A DNA stretch of 43,358 nt, taken from contig CP070763.1 in the NCBI GenBank assembly GCA_020349025.1, forward strand, positions 2,808,928 through 2,852,285, in the 5' to 3' direction. Under the pieces are notes generated by a model, which saw only the letters and a program-made list of their open reading frames with translations, had not been told where the DNA came from and ran no database searches. A program made the position numbers and the translations under genes. The DNA comes from Candidatus Latescibacterota bacterium. Its GTDB lineage: Bacteria; Krumholzibacteriota; Krumholzibacteriia; G020349025. The stretch's first letter is position 1, and every line of letters starts with the position of its first letter. Positions 17,783 to 27,682 of the stretch are shown in pieces.

Positions 17783-17809
17783 CGCCGCGGCGCGCCGCGG
17801 CGCGCCGCG
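17783..17809. repeat. 10-bp tandem repeat of G/C only (CGCGCCGCGG), about 2.8 copies
   Basis: The unit CGCGCCGCGG at 17791-17800 is preceded by 8 matching bases and followed by 9. The array is largely self-complementary, so it can form alternative hairpins. It is non-coding and may be a slippage-prone tract. Confidence 0.75.
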
Positions 17810-18242
17810 CCCGCAGCCGACGATCGCGCCCAAGACGTTTTGTAATCATTTGCAGGATCGCAAGTTGTGCTGTTGAGCCGGCGGCGAACCGGGCTTGCGA
17901 CCCGACAGCCGCCGCGCCGGCTACGCGCAGCGAAGCGGCATCCGGGGCAGCCTGGCCAAGCGGACATGCTCGTGCGGCTCGCGCTCCACGCGGCCACGAC
18001 TCGGGACGGAGCGGAGCCGTTCGGGGGTTGGATCCATCGCCACTCCGGGCGATCGTCCCGGTGTAGAGGCAGCGCCGGGGACCCGGGGCGACACCGCCTG
18101 CGCGAGTGTAACCCCTGGTGAACGACAAGGTTGCCAACATCAAGCGGAGTCCGTAGCTTTTGTCCCGCTTGACACTCGGTCGGAGCTGGAAACCGGAACA
18201 ACGGCCGCTCGCGGGTCGTCCATCAGGTGCGAGGAGATCGGG

Positions 18243-18950
18243 ATGACGTTTCTCGCTTCAGCCTGGCGATCCTCGATCGGTGCGAAGATCGTCATGGCCG
18301 TCACCGGGATCGTGCTCTTCCTGTACGCGATTGCGCACATGCTCGGGAACCTGCAGGTGTTCATCGGGCAGGATGCGATCAACGCGTATGGGGTGCTCCT
18401 GCGCGCGTTCCCACCTTTTCTTGTCGTGGCACGCGCGGTCCTGCTACTCAGCGTCGGCCTGCACATCATCGCTGCAATCCGCGTCACGCTTCTCAATCGG
18501 GCCGCACGACCGGAGCGCTACGCCGTGCGCAAAGCTCAGGAAGCGAGCCTCGCAGCGCGCACACTGCTCGTGAGCGGCGTGCTCATCGCCACCTACGTCG
18601 TCTACCACGTTATGCACTTCACCACGCGCAACTTCGCCACCACGTACTCGGAGCTTCACGACAGCGCGGGTCGGCATGACATCTATTCCATGGTGGTCGG
18701 GAGCTTCCAGGACCCGATCATCTCCATCGCCTACATCGTGGCCATGATCCTGGTCGCATTCCACCTGAGTCACGGAATTGGCGGCTTCATGCAGACTCTG
18801 GGGTGGACGCACCCACGCTACGGCACGCGCCGCCTGGGCCTGGTCATCGCAACGATCATCGCGATCGGATACATCGCCGTGCCGGTGGCGTCACTCCTGG
18901 GCATTCTCGAGCTGCCGGCAGGAGCCGAGATGGCTGCGGGAGGTCACTAG
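18243..18950 (+). CDS. sdhC: Succinate dehydrogenase cytochrome b558 subunit
   Basis: A 235-residue membrane anchor of complex II with five hydrophobic segments. It carries the family start [31 protein letters not shown] and histidines in or near the helices ([29 protein letters not shown]) that would bind two b hemes and leave no need for an SdhD. It passes electrons to quinone. It is the first gene of sdhCAB: the stop is 2 bp before the sdhA ATG. GAGGAG precedes the ATG. Confidence 0.93.
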   Translation: MTFLASAWRSSIGAKIVMAVTGIVLFLYAIAHMLGNLQVFIGQDAINAYGVLLRAFPPFLVVARAVLLLSVGLHIIAAIRVTLLNRAARPERYAVRKAQEASLAARTLLVSGVLIATYVVYHVMHFTTRNFATTYSELHDSAGRHDIYSMVVGSFQDPIISIAYIVAMILVAFHLSHGIGGFMQTLGWTHPRYGTRRLGLVIATIIAIGYIAVPVASLLGILELPAGAEMAAGGH

Positions 18951-18952
18951 AG

Positions 18953-20881
<1,929 letters not shown>

Positions 20882-20912
20882 GGACGCGACGCATCGCGAT
20901 GCGGAGGCACAC

Positions 20913-21662
20913 ATGAAGCTCACGCTGCGCATCTGGCGACAGAAGAGCCCGAACGACCAGGGGCGACTGGTTTCCCATCAGCTCGATGATGTGAGTGAAC
21001 ACATGTCGTTTCTCGAAATGCTCGACGTCCTGAACGAGAAGCTCCTCGCCGAAGGGCAGGAACCGATCGCGTTCGACCATGATTGCCGCGAAGGAATCTG
21101 TGGCACCTGCTCGATGGTGATCAACGGCGTGCCACACGGGCCCGAGCGCGCGACCACGACGTGCCAGCTGCACATGCGCAAGTTCAGGGATGGTCAGACC
21201 ATTACCGTCGAGCCGTTCCGCGCCAAGGCCTTCCCGGTGATTCGGGATCTCGTGGTCGACCGTGGCAGCTTCGACCGCGTCATCCAGGCGGGCGGTTTCA
21301 TCTCGGCAAACACCGGGGGCGCGCCCGATGCGAACGCCATTCCGATCGCCAAGGGTGAAGCAGACGTGGCCATGGATGCGGCCGCCTGCATCGGCTGTGG
21401 AGCCTGCGTGGCTGCCTGTCCCAATGCCTCGGCGATGCTCTTCGTCGCCGCCAAGGTCGTGCACCTCACGCATCTACCGCAAGGGCAACCGGAACGCGCG
21501 GCGCGCGTGCGCGAGATGGTGCGAACGATGGATGCTGAGGGCTTTGGCTACTGCTCGAACCACTTCGAGTGCGAGGCCGTGTGTCCGAAGGAGATCAGCG
21601 GGCGCTTCATCTCCGAGCTCAACCGGGAGTTCCGCGAGCTGTTCTGGCGCGGCAAGAGCTGA
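20913..21662 (+). CDS. sdhB: Succinate dehydrogenase iron-sulfur subunit
   Basis: A 249-residue protein with three Fe-S clusters: a plant-type 2Fe-2S site ([13 protein letters not shown] and the later Cys of TTCQLH), a 4Fe-4S site ([15 protein letters not shown]) and the 3Fe-4S region ([16 protein letters not shown]). It carries electrons from the flavin to the cytochrome b subunit. It is the last gene of sdhCAB, with the ATG at 20913 just after a purine-rich GGAGGCACAC. DUF72 follows closely on the same strand but is functionally unrelated as far as I can tell. Confidence 0.96.
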   Translation: MKLTLRIWRQKSPNDQGRLVSHQLDDVSEHMSFLEMLDVLNEKLLAEGQEPIAFDHDCREGICGTCSMVINGVPHGPERATTTCQLHMRKFRDGQTITVEPFRAKAFPVIRDLVVDRGSFDRVIQAGGFISANTGGAPDANAIPIAKGEADVAMDAAACIGCGACVAACPNASAMLFVAAKVVHLTHLPQGQPERAARVREMVRTMDAEGFGYCSNHFECEAVCPKEISGRFISELNREFRELFWRGKS

Positions 21663-21678
21663 GCCCAGCGCGCGACCG

Positions 21679-22572
21679 ATGGGAATTCAGCCCTCATTCT
21701 TCGACCCGGAACCACCGCCCGGGCCAGATCTGGTGCGTTTCGGCACCTCTTCCTTCTCCTCACCCGATTGGGTTGGCACCTTCTACCCGCGCGGCACGAG
21801 AGCGTCCGACTTCCTGCGCCACTACGCCACGCAGTTCGACACCGTCGAGGTGGATGCCACCTACTACGCGATCCCGGCGCCAGAGACCGTCGATCGTTGG
21901 ATCGACAAGACGCCGCCCGGGTTCTCGCTCGCGGCCAAGTTCCCCCGCACGATCGTGCACGCCGGCCACGGTCCCGAGCCCGATCCGCGGCACGTCTTGG
22001 TGCCCGAGAGCAGCGCTCACGAGCGCGACGCATTCCTCGAGGTGATGAGCCGACTCGGCGAGCGTCTCGGTGTGCTCCTGCTGCAGTTTCCCTACTTCGC
22101 ACGCGAGCTCTTCGCCTCGTCGCAAGTGTTTCTCGAACGCCTCGAGCGCTTCCTGGAGTCGTTGCCGGGCGGCTTCTCCTACTGCGTCGAGATCCGTAAC
22201 CGCGACTGGCTCCGTGACGCGGCGGCGCTCTGCCGCCGCCGGGGCGTTGCGCTCGTCTTGGTGGATCGTGTCGGGATGCCGCACGGCGACGAGGTCATGC
22301 AGGAGCTCGACCCTGTGACCGGTGACTTCGTGTATGTGCGACTTCTGGGCGACCGCCAACGCATCGAACGCATGACGACGCGCTGGGAGCGTGAGGTGAT
22401 CGACCACCGCTCCAGCCTCGAGCGCTGGGGCGAACTCCTCGCCCGCATGAGCGAACGTCAGGTGCCCAGCTTCGTCTACGCGAACAACCACTACGCGGGT
22501 CATGCGCCGACGACGATCCGGCGTCTGCAGGAGATCTACCAGCGCGCAGTCAAGCGGCCGCGTGCGTCGTAG
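21679..22572 (+). CDS. DUF72 family protein
   Basis: A 297-residue protein of the DUF72 family (TIM-barrel fold, function not established). Visible family segments are the start VRFGTSSFSSPDWVGTFYP, DTVEVDATYYAIP near residue 55, FSLAAKFPRTIVH, LLLQFPYF in the middle, SYCVEIRNRDWL, VYVRLLGDR and the C-terminal FVYANNHYAGHAP. All conserved blocks are present, so the gene looks intact. It starts 16 bp after the sdhB stop and is probably read from the sdh transcript. Confidence 0.92.
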   Translation: MGIQPSFFDPEPPPGPDLVRFGTSSFSSPDWVGTFYPRGTRASDFLRHYATQFDTVEVDATYYAIPAPETVDRWIDKTPPGFSLAAKFPRTIVHAGHGPEPDPRHVLVPESSAHERDAFLEVMSRLGERLGVLLLQFPYFARELFASSQVFLERLERFLESLPGGFSYCVEIRNRDWLRDAAALCRRRGVALVLVDRVGMPHGDEVMQELDPVTGDFVYVRLLGDRQRIERMTTRWEREVIDHRSSLERWGELLARMSERQVPSFVYANNHYAGHAPTTIRRLQEIYQRAVKRPRAS

Positions 22573-22611
22573 TCGACTCGCCACCGCGCCTCGGGCAGGT
22601 TGCGTGGGGGA

Positions 22612-23160
22612 CTATTCATCGGGACGGCGCGCATTGGCGAAATCGGCACGGAGGATTGCGTAGATCTTCTGATCCCGTAGCCGGTTCTCTTTGAAGACCG
22701 CCTGCCGCATGGTGCCCTCGTACACGTAGCCCACCTTCTCGAGCACACGTTCCGACGCGGGGTTCCCTTCGAAGACGTTTGCGTAGAGGCGCGCCAGGTC
22801 GAAGTGCCGGAACGCATACTCGGTCATCGCGCGGACCGCGACCGTTGCGATCCCCTGTCCCCAGTACGGCTCGGCGAGCCAGTAGCCGATCTCGGCGGAC
22901 TTGCGGTAGACGTCCTCCTGCGGCTGGAAGCCGATCCCGCCGATGAGCTCGCGTCGCTTCGCGATGGCGAAGTGCGTTTCGACGTCACGCTGGGACAGGG
23001 CGAGCTGGAGCCAGTGTCTTGCATCGGCGTGTGTGTAGGGATAGGGAAAGGCTTCGCGCAGATGCATCGAGACCTTGCGATTGTTGGCATGCTCGAGCAG
23101 CGCATCGAGGTCTCTCGCCTCGTAGCTGCGAATCTGCCAGGCTCCGATCTGGATCTTCAT
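22612..23160 (-). CDS. RimJ/RimL-type GNAT acetyltransferase
   Basis: A 182-residue GNAT protein. It begins with IRSYEARDLDALLEHANN, contains FAIAKRRELIGGIGF, the EIGYWLAEPYWGQGIATVAVRAM acetyl-CoA-binding block split as EIGYWLAEPYWGQGIA plus the following helix, and the LYANVFEGNPASERVLEKVGY segment typical of RimJ/RimL. These enzymes acetylate protein N-termini or small amines. Here the acceptor is unknown. The ATG at 23160 starts the homologous region. It converges on the DUF72 gene and is divergent from the MFS/spermidine-synthase-like gene. Confidence 0.9.
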   Translation of the reverse strand: MKIQIGAWQIRSYEARDLDALLEHANNRKVSMHLREAFPYPYTHADARHWLQLALSQRDVETHFAIAKRRELIGGIGFQPQEDVYRKSAEIGYWLAEPYWGQGIATVAVRAMTEYAFRHFDLARLYANVFEGNPASERVLEKVGYVYEGTMRQAVFKENRLRDQKIYAILRADFANARRPDE

Positions 23161-23231
23161 GTGCCCTTCAGAGAGCAAGGCGTGTGGCCTCGCCGCATCT
23201 TCGTTTGGTCTGGACCTGAAGTGCAGGCTGG

Positions 23232-23259
23232 AGCATAGTTCGCACGTACCAAAAGTCAA
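23232..23259 (-). promoter_or_regulatory. Probable promoter of the RimJ-like acetyltransferase gene
   Basis: TTGACT (23259-23254) and TATGCT (23237-23232) on the minus strand with 16 bp between them. The predicted start gives a leader of about 65 nt before the ATG at 23160. Confidence 0.5.
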
Positions 23260-23291
23260 CGGCCCGACACGCGACCCGCTTCGAGGGGAAC

Positions 23292-24836
23292 ATGAGCAGC
23301 GTCGCTCTCTACGTGATCGTCTTCATCTCCGGTGCCTCGGTTCTCGCCGTCGAGATTCTCGGGACCCGCATCCTGGGTCCCTTCTACGGTGTCAGCCTCT
23401 TCCTCTGGTCTGCTCTCATCACCGTGACCCTGGCCGCTCTCAGCGTCGGCTACGCCATCGGCGGGCGCTGGGCCGATCGCGGCCCGCGCTTCTCGCGCCT
23501 GGCGTGGATGATGACGGGCGCGGGCTTGTGGTTGTTCCTCGTCCCATGGATTCGACGCCCGCTTCTCGAGCTCCTCGAACCGGTTGGACTGCGGGCGGCG
23601 GTGTTGTTCGCGGCGACGCTGCTCTTCTTTCCACCGCTGATGCTGCTCGGCATGGTTAGTCCCTACGCCATTCGCCTCAAGGCGCTGCGGCTCGACGAGG
23701 TGGGACGCACAGCAGGTTCCATCTATGCGATCTCGACCGTCGCCAGCGTCGTTGCCGCTCTCGCCACCGGCTTCCTTCTCATCCCGAACGTCGGCGTCGT
23801 CCGCCTCACGATGTGGATTGGACTTTTCCTGTTGGTCGGCGCGGGTGTGGCCTGGGCCACGGATCGAGCCTCCGGGGTGCAGCGTCTCGTGGCCCTGTTG
23901 TTGATTGTGGCGGGTGGCGTCGTCGCCGCCGCGCTCCCGGTTGGACGTGCCGACCCGGAACGCGGACTCCTGGCTGTCGAGCAGAGCCCCTATGCGGAGA
24001 TCCGTGTCGTCGAGGTCGAGGACACGCGCATCCTCTTCATCGACGGCGGCGGCCACACCATCGTCGATCGGCTCACCGGAGAAACACTCTTTCCCTACGC
24101 CGTCGTCATGGATCTCCTCGAGAACTTCTACGACGAGCGCGGTGACATGCTTCTTGTTGGCTTGGGCGGAGGCTCGATCGCCCGAAGCTTCGCCATGCGC
24201 GGATGGTCGATCGACGCGGTGGAAATCGACCCGGTCGTCGTCCGGTTCGCCTACGACTACTTCCGACTCGAGCCGTGGCACGCCACCGTCCACACGATGG
24301 ATGCGCGCCACCATCTGCTGACGCACGACAAGAGCTACGACCTGATCGTCCTCGATGCCTTCGGCAGCAGCGCCATTCCGTTCCACCTGGTGACGCAGGA
24401 GGCGTTCGGCCTCGTGGCATCACGCCTGAACTCCGACGGCGTTCTCGCCCTCAACGTGGAATCGCACGGCTGGAGAACGCAGCTCGTGCGCTCGCTGGCC
24501 GCAACGCTGCGTCAGCACTTCGCCCACGTGCGGGCCATGCCGCTCTCCGAGCCGCCCACGACCTTCGGCAACCTGGTCCTGCTCGCTTCACAGCGCGAGC
24601 TCGAGTTCGACGAGGACCGTCTGGAGCGCGCGCTCGACTACATCTCCGACCCCTACATGCATTGGGCCGTGCTGCAGCGCAATCACGCCTGGGACAACCG
24701 CTTCGAGCCGCAGTGGCAGCAGGCGCGCGTTCTCACCGACGACCTCAATCCGGTCGACGTCTGGTCGGAGAACTTGAACCTGGAGGCACGCCGCGTGCTG
24801 CACGGCGATGAGAACTGGAATCGGCTGGGCTGGTGA
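23292..24836 (+). CDS. Fused MFS-type membrane / spermidine-synthase-like protein
   Basis: A 514-residue protein. The first about 220 residues hold six or seven hydrophobic helices, starting with the family block ISGASVLAVEILGTRILGP. The rest is a Rossmann methyltransferase-like domain related to spermidine synthase: GLGGGSIARSFA (cofactor loop), DAVEIDPVVV, and YDLIVLDAFGSSAIPFHL. The acidic D of DAFGSS occupies the usual D-x-Y/F position. Such fusions are widespread but their substrate is not established; they should not be assumed to make spermidine. It is tightly convergent with the lipoprotein gene (18 bp between stops). Confidence 0.88.
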   Translation: MSSVALYVIVFISGASVLAVEILGTRILGPFYGVSLFLWSALITVTLAALSVGYAIGGRWADRGPRFSRLAWMMTGAGLWLFLVPWIRRPLLELLEPVGLRAAVLFAATLLFFPPLMLLGMVSPYAIRLKALRLDEVGRTAGSIYAISTVASVVAALATGFLLIPNVGVVRLTMWIGLFLLVGAGVAWATDRASGVQRLVALLLIVAGGVVAAALPVGRADPERGLLAVEQSPYAEIRVVEVEDTRILFIDGGGHTIVDRLTGETLFPYAVVMDLLENFYDERGDMLLVGLGGGSIARSFAMRGWSIDAVEIDPVVVRFAYDYFRLEPWHATVHTMDARHHLLTHDKSYDLIVLDAFGSSAIPFHLVTQEAFGLVASRLNSDGVLALNVESHGWRTQLVRSLAATLRQHFAHVRAMPLSEPPTTFGNLVLLASQRELEFDEDRLERALDYISDPYMHWAVLQRNHAWDNRFEPQWQQARVLTDDLNPVDVWSENLNLEARRVLHGDENWNRLGW

Positions 24837-24854
24837 GAGTCACGAAGCGAAACT

Positions 24855-25178
24855 CTAGCGCGGCTCGATCGCTCCAGTCTCCACGACGACGACGGCGTGC
24901 CCCTCGAGCTGGTCCGGGATCTTCTTGTCGAGCGCCGCGCTCTGCTTGGCGACGCCCACCTTGATGCATGGCGTTCCATCGTCGAGCGCGCTCTCGTACA
25001 CCATGACGACGCCTTCCAGCGCCATCAGTCTGGGTGCGTGCTCCTCGAGAACGTCTGCAATGGGTCGCTTCACCATCGTTTCGCTCCTCGCCTCCTGCGA
25101 CGTGGGTCCCTGTTCGACGCGCTCCGCGGCACACGCGACGAACAGAAACACACAACTGAGCAGCCTGCCGAGGCGCAT
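24855..25178 (-). CDS. Small lipoprotein, stand-alone homologue of a protease N-terminal domain
   Basis: A 107-residue protein with a basic start, a hydrophobic core and a lipobox-like FVAC with Cys16. Residues about 47-104 align by eye with residues about 74-131 of the trypsin-like protease encoded just upstream. Shared positions include H-x-P-x-LM, VV, D-x-GTP-x-IKV, P-x2-L-x-G and VV-x4-G. Predicted order helix-strand-strand-helix-strand is what a small propeptide-like alpha/beta domain would show. I propose, as inference, that it is a chaperone, inhibitor or partner of that protease. It has its own -10 box at 25257-25262, after the protease terminator. The start is ATG 25178; a TTG five codons earlier is possible. 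Confidence 0.65.
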   Translation of the reverse strand: MRLGRLLSCVFLFVACAAERVEQGPTSQEARSETMVKRPIADVLEEHAPRLMALEGVVMVYESALDDGTPCIKVGVAKQSAALDKKIPDQLEGHAVVVVETGAIEPR

Positions 25179-25256
25179 CGAACCATCCAACAACGAGGAT
25201 GACCGGCGCCGGATGAGCGCAGCGCCTGGCGCGCTCGCCTCATGCCGACACAGCCG

Positions 25257-25262
25257 ATTCTA
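25257..25262 (-). promoter_or_regulatory. Probable -10 element of the small lipoprotein gene
   Basis: TAGAAT on the minus strand, 79 bp before the ATG at 25178 and directly after the protease terminator hairpin, which would overlap any -35. It suggests that the small gene is transcribed separately from the protease. Confidence 0.4.
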
Positions 25263-25274
25263 TCAGAAAGCGAA

Positions 25275-25299
25275 GCACCCGCCCCTCGGGAGCGGGTGC
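25275..25299 (-). terminator. Terminator hairpin after the trypsin-like protease gene
   Basis: Perfect 8-bp stem GCACCCGC (25275-25282) with GCGGGTGC (25292-25299), 9-nt loop. In the minus direction it lies 23 bp past the protease stop and is followed by the T-containing TTCGCTTTCTG. Confidence 0.65.
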
Positions 25300-25321
25300 C
25301 GTGCGTGTCTCGCGAATCGAC

Positions 25322-26503
25322 TCAGTTGCCGACCATCGTGGCGTTGTAGCGGCTGAGCACGTCGCCGATCGGGTTCGCGACCGCGACCGCCGTCTTGATG
25401 CACCTCACGCTGCCGGCGTACAGCAAGCCGACTGCACGCGGATTGGTGTCGACGTCTTCGACCATGAGCGAACCGGAATCGCCACCATCGAGGAAGCGGC
25501 AACGGTTGTTCGTGATGATGATCTGACCCGTGAAGGTCTTGGTGAAAGCCGAGCCGCCGGCGCATTCGTTCTCGTAGCCGATGCTCACCGTGGCGTTGAG
25601 GCCATCGACCGTGCCCCGACCCAATCCGGTGGTACGTCCCATCTTCTTGACCTTCTGGCCCACGGAGGCGCCGACCGTGCTCGAAGAGATCGTTCCGATG
25701 CTCAGGATCGCGCCACTCTCGTCGACCATCCCGGGGATGACCTGCGCAATCCCGGCGTCGATGTTCGAGTTGGGCAGGCTGCCACCGTTGTTCACCAGCG
25801 TCGCGACATTCTGGGCGTTGCTCGCGTTGCAGCCCACGTCGATGAGGCCGGGCTGAATCACGGGATCGCCAGCTTGTGCCGTGCGGTTGTTGCCACCGCT
25901 GACGATGTCTGCGTAGAGCACGTGGTAGTTGCTCAGCACGTACTTGGTGCCACCGATCTGGATCAGAGACCCGAGCGTGCCGCCGCAGCAGTAGCCGTTG
26001 GCCAGGTCGTATCTCCAACCACCCGACGTCCCCATTTTGACGGGGGGCGTCTGCTTCGCTCTCGGATCGTCGCCACCCCCGCCGCCATCCATCGGGGGCG
26101 GGCCCTTCTTGGCGACGAGACGCCCACTCACCTGCTGGACGACGCGGACGCCGTCGAGCTCCCGCGGCACCCGGCCCGGTGCGAGTTGCTCTGCGGTGTA
26201 GACCTTGATGACGGGAGTGCCCTCCTCATCCACGCTCGTGGCGGTGCCGACAACGCGGTCGATGCCCATGAGTTGGGGCGTGTGCCGATCCTGCACCGCC
26301 ATGACGTGCTGGATCCGAGGGTTCTGACTCCCGAGGAGCTGTGTCGGGTCCGCTTTCTGCGTTGTCTGCTCGTTGGCACCGGGGGCGGTGGGTGGATCCT
26401 CGAGGATCTGGCTACATCCGGTCCACACGAGGCTGACCAATGCGACGACTGCAAGCAGGCGGCCCAAAGCGTCCCAGGACCGGGCTGCCGAGCGGTTGTG
26501 CAT
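25322..26503 (-). CDS. Exported trypsin-like serine protease (Nal1-like bacterial type), probable lipoprotein
   Basis: A 393-residue protein. The signal ends in VWTGC (Cys30), suggesting lipidation. Residues about 69-133 form a small alpha/beta N-terminal domain, then a Gly/Asp-rich linker (PPPMDGGGGGDD). The chymotrypsin-fold domain has His194 (LSNYHVLY), Asp249 (NSNIDAGIAQV) and Ser343 (DGGDSGSLM). The N-domain ending in a VPRELDGV-like block followed by this SNYHVL peptidase resembles bacterial homologues of plant Nal1. GGAGGATGAG directly precedes the ATG at 26503. It has a good promoter and an upstream CRP-type dyad. The substrate is unknown. The neighbouring small lipoprotein duplicates its N-domain. 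Confidence 0.85.
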   Translation of the reverse strand: MHNRSAARSWDALGRLLAVVALVSLVWTGCSQILEDPPTAPGANEQTTQKADPTQLLGSQNPRIQHVMAVQDRHTPQLMGIDRVVGTATSVDEEGTPVIKVYTAEQLAPGRVPRELDGVRVVQQVSGRLVAKKGPPPMDGGGGGDDPRAKQTPPVKMGTSGGWRYDLANGYCCGGTLGSLIQIGGTKYVLSNYHVLYADIVSGGNNRTAQAGDPVIQPGLIDVGCNASNAQNVATLVNNGGSLPNSNIDAGIAQVIPGMVDESGAILSIGTISSSTVGASVGQKVKKMGRTTGLGRGTVDGLNATVSIGYENECAGGSAFTKTFTGQIIITNNRCRFLDGGDSGSLMVEDVDTNPRAVGLLYAGSVRCIKTAVAVANPIGDVLSRYNATMVGN

Positions 26504-26549
26504 CTCATCCTCCAGGCGAGGGTTCTACTGATCGAAGAATGGTCCGTGT

Positions 26550-26578
26550 ATTGAATCGGGGGCGTGAGGAGGTGTCAA
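26550..26578 (-). promoter_or_regulatory. Promoter of the trypsin-like protease gene
   Basis: Perfect -35 TTGACA (26578-26573), 17-bp spacer, then TTCAAT (26555-26550, 4 of 6) on the minus strand. The predicted leader is about 40 nt with a strong GGAGGA site. Confidence 0.6.
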
Positions 26579-26619
26579 CAAGCGCATCAGCTCTTGAGCC
26601 CTCCACATGTCGACGCCGC

Positions 26620-26639
26620 CTTGTGATTTTTTTCACAAG
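26620..26639. promoter_or_regulatory. CRP/FNR-family-type binding dyad
   Basis: Perfect inverted repeat CTTGTGA-N6-TCACAAG with an all-T spacer. The core TGTGA-N6-TCACA is the CRP consensus half-site arrangement. Its centre lies about 85 bp upstream of the predicted start of the protease promoter, a distance usable by a CRP-type activator. No crp gene is in the window, so the regulator is inferred. Confidence 0.55.
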
Positions 26640-26831
26640 ACTGCGCTCCATTCCCCACAAGAGCGGGGCCGTTTGCGGGGTCTCGCCCACAACCGCGACC
26701 TGCGGAGCATGCAGCGCCGCGAGGGTGGGTGCTCGCCGCGTCGCAGGTTGCCGACCCGCTCGAATCAGCAAGCAGGGTGCCTTGAGTGGAGAGACCGCGT
26801 GCGGAGCCCCAGCGGCGCCTCGACGCTTTGA

Positions 26832-27380
26832 TCAACGATAGAGCGCTTTCAGCTCGCTGAAGCCGATCGCTTGTGTGACCGGTCCATGATCGCTCGCCAA
26901 GCCGACGGCCAGGCTGCGGGCGAGCATACGAACGAAGATCCGTTCGAAGACGCTGGCGTGATCCGCTGCGTTTGGCTTGTTGGTGGCGAACGTCATGATG
27001 GCGAAATCGGAATCGCTGCAGCTGCCCGCGTCGACCGATACGTCGACCGTGAGAGGTCCGGTGTGTCCAGCGGGAACCCGGTCTTGGACGAAGCGCTGCC
27101 GCCTCTGATTCTTCCGGAGCGAGAAGTCCAAAGTCTCTTCGATCATGCAGCCCGGGATGCCAGCAACCAGCACGATGTCGCCCGCCAGCGTTTCGCCACT
27201 CAGGTTGATGAGCCGCGCCGTAATCCGCACCAGGTCACCGGGGCTGGCGGAGACACTCTTGCCTTTTTCCTTGGTCGTCTTGTTGTCGATCTCGAGCTCG
27301 ATGTCGATGTCCGCCGAGGCGACACCGACCGAGATCAGGAGGGACAATGCGACAAGACCCGTCCATACCGACTTCTTCAT
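26832..27380 (-). CDS. Exported protein of unknown function
   Basis: A 182-residue protein with a clean signal peptide (MKKSVWTGLVALSLLISV, cut after ASA). The mature part begins DIDIELEIDNKT and contains one likely beta-sandwich segment: SASPGDLVRITARLINLSGETLAGDIVLVAG, written here in two parts as SASPGDLVRITARLIN and LSGETLAGDIVLVAG. This looks like a DUF11/CARDB-type extracellular adhesion-like fold, but I do not recognise the family. Two Cys in the mature part could form a disulfide. The ATG at 27380 was chosen because it begins the signal peptide; ten upstream codons are open but add nothing. It is upstream of the protease on the same strand, with 328 bp between them containing the CRP-type dyad. 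Confidence 0.65.
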   Translation of the reverse strand: MKKSVWTGLVALSLLISVGVASADIDIELEIDNKTTKEKGKSVSASPGDLVRITARLINLSGETLAGDIVLVAGIPGCMIEETLDFSLRKNQRRQRFVQDRVPAGHTGPLTVDVSVDAGSCSDSDFAIMTFATNKPNAADHASVFERIFVRMLARSLAVGLASDHGPVTQAIGFSELKALYR

Positions 27381-27682
27381 TGGAGAACCATCCTCAGGGT
27401 GAAGTGCCATTGCGCTGGCGTCGATCCAATCGACTGCTCCGGAACCGGAGAGCCGGACACGTACGCTCGAGCCGGTCGGCCCGTGACGGGGGCAAAGGCG
27501 TGGATCAAGCTGGTTTGTGTCGTCAGTCTATTGTACCGCAAAACGCACGTCGGAACGCCTTCCGCGGGCTTGCCGAAGCAAAACTGCGTTGCGGCGCGCC
27601 AAGCCGTTCCGATTCGGCGTCCTGTTGCTGTGCTCTTCGTCTCGTCATGGGCTATTCGACCCAATCACGATTGGGCACGCTC
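27381..27682. other. Intergenic region upstream of the exported protein
   Basis: About 300 bp without a gene. On the minus strand TACAAT (27535-27530) is a plausible -10 for the exported-protein gene, with a leader near 143 nt. A 6-bp hairpin, CCCAAT/ATTGGG (27660-27675), lies just past the HMG-CoA lyase stop and could be a weak terminator. Confidence 0.4.

Larger units (their letters stand above)
17659..18242. other. Divergent intergenic region between serine hydrolase and sdhCAB
   Basis: About 580 bp with no gene I can support on either strand. It contains the hydrolase promoter box (17735-17740) and a G/C-only 10-bp repeat (17783-17809). There is a TTGACA at 18169-18174 without a matching -10. 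The sdh promoter must lie in the right half but I cannot place it. Confidence 0.5.

Noticed and set aside
21679..22572. DUF72 gene considered as a fourth sdh subunit because of the tight spacing
   Set aside because: It is a soluble TIM-barrel family with no membrane helices or cofactor motifs, and the b558-type SdhC needs no SdhD.
23292..24836. Spermidine synthase annotation
   Set aside because: The Rossmann domain is related, but the N-terminal membrane part marks the fused family, whose substrate is not established.
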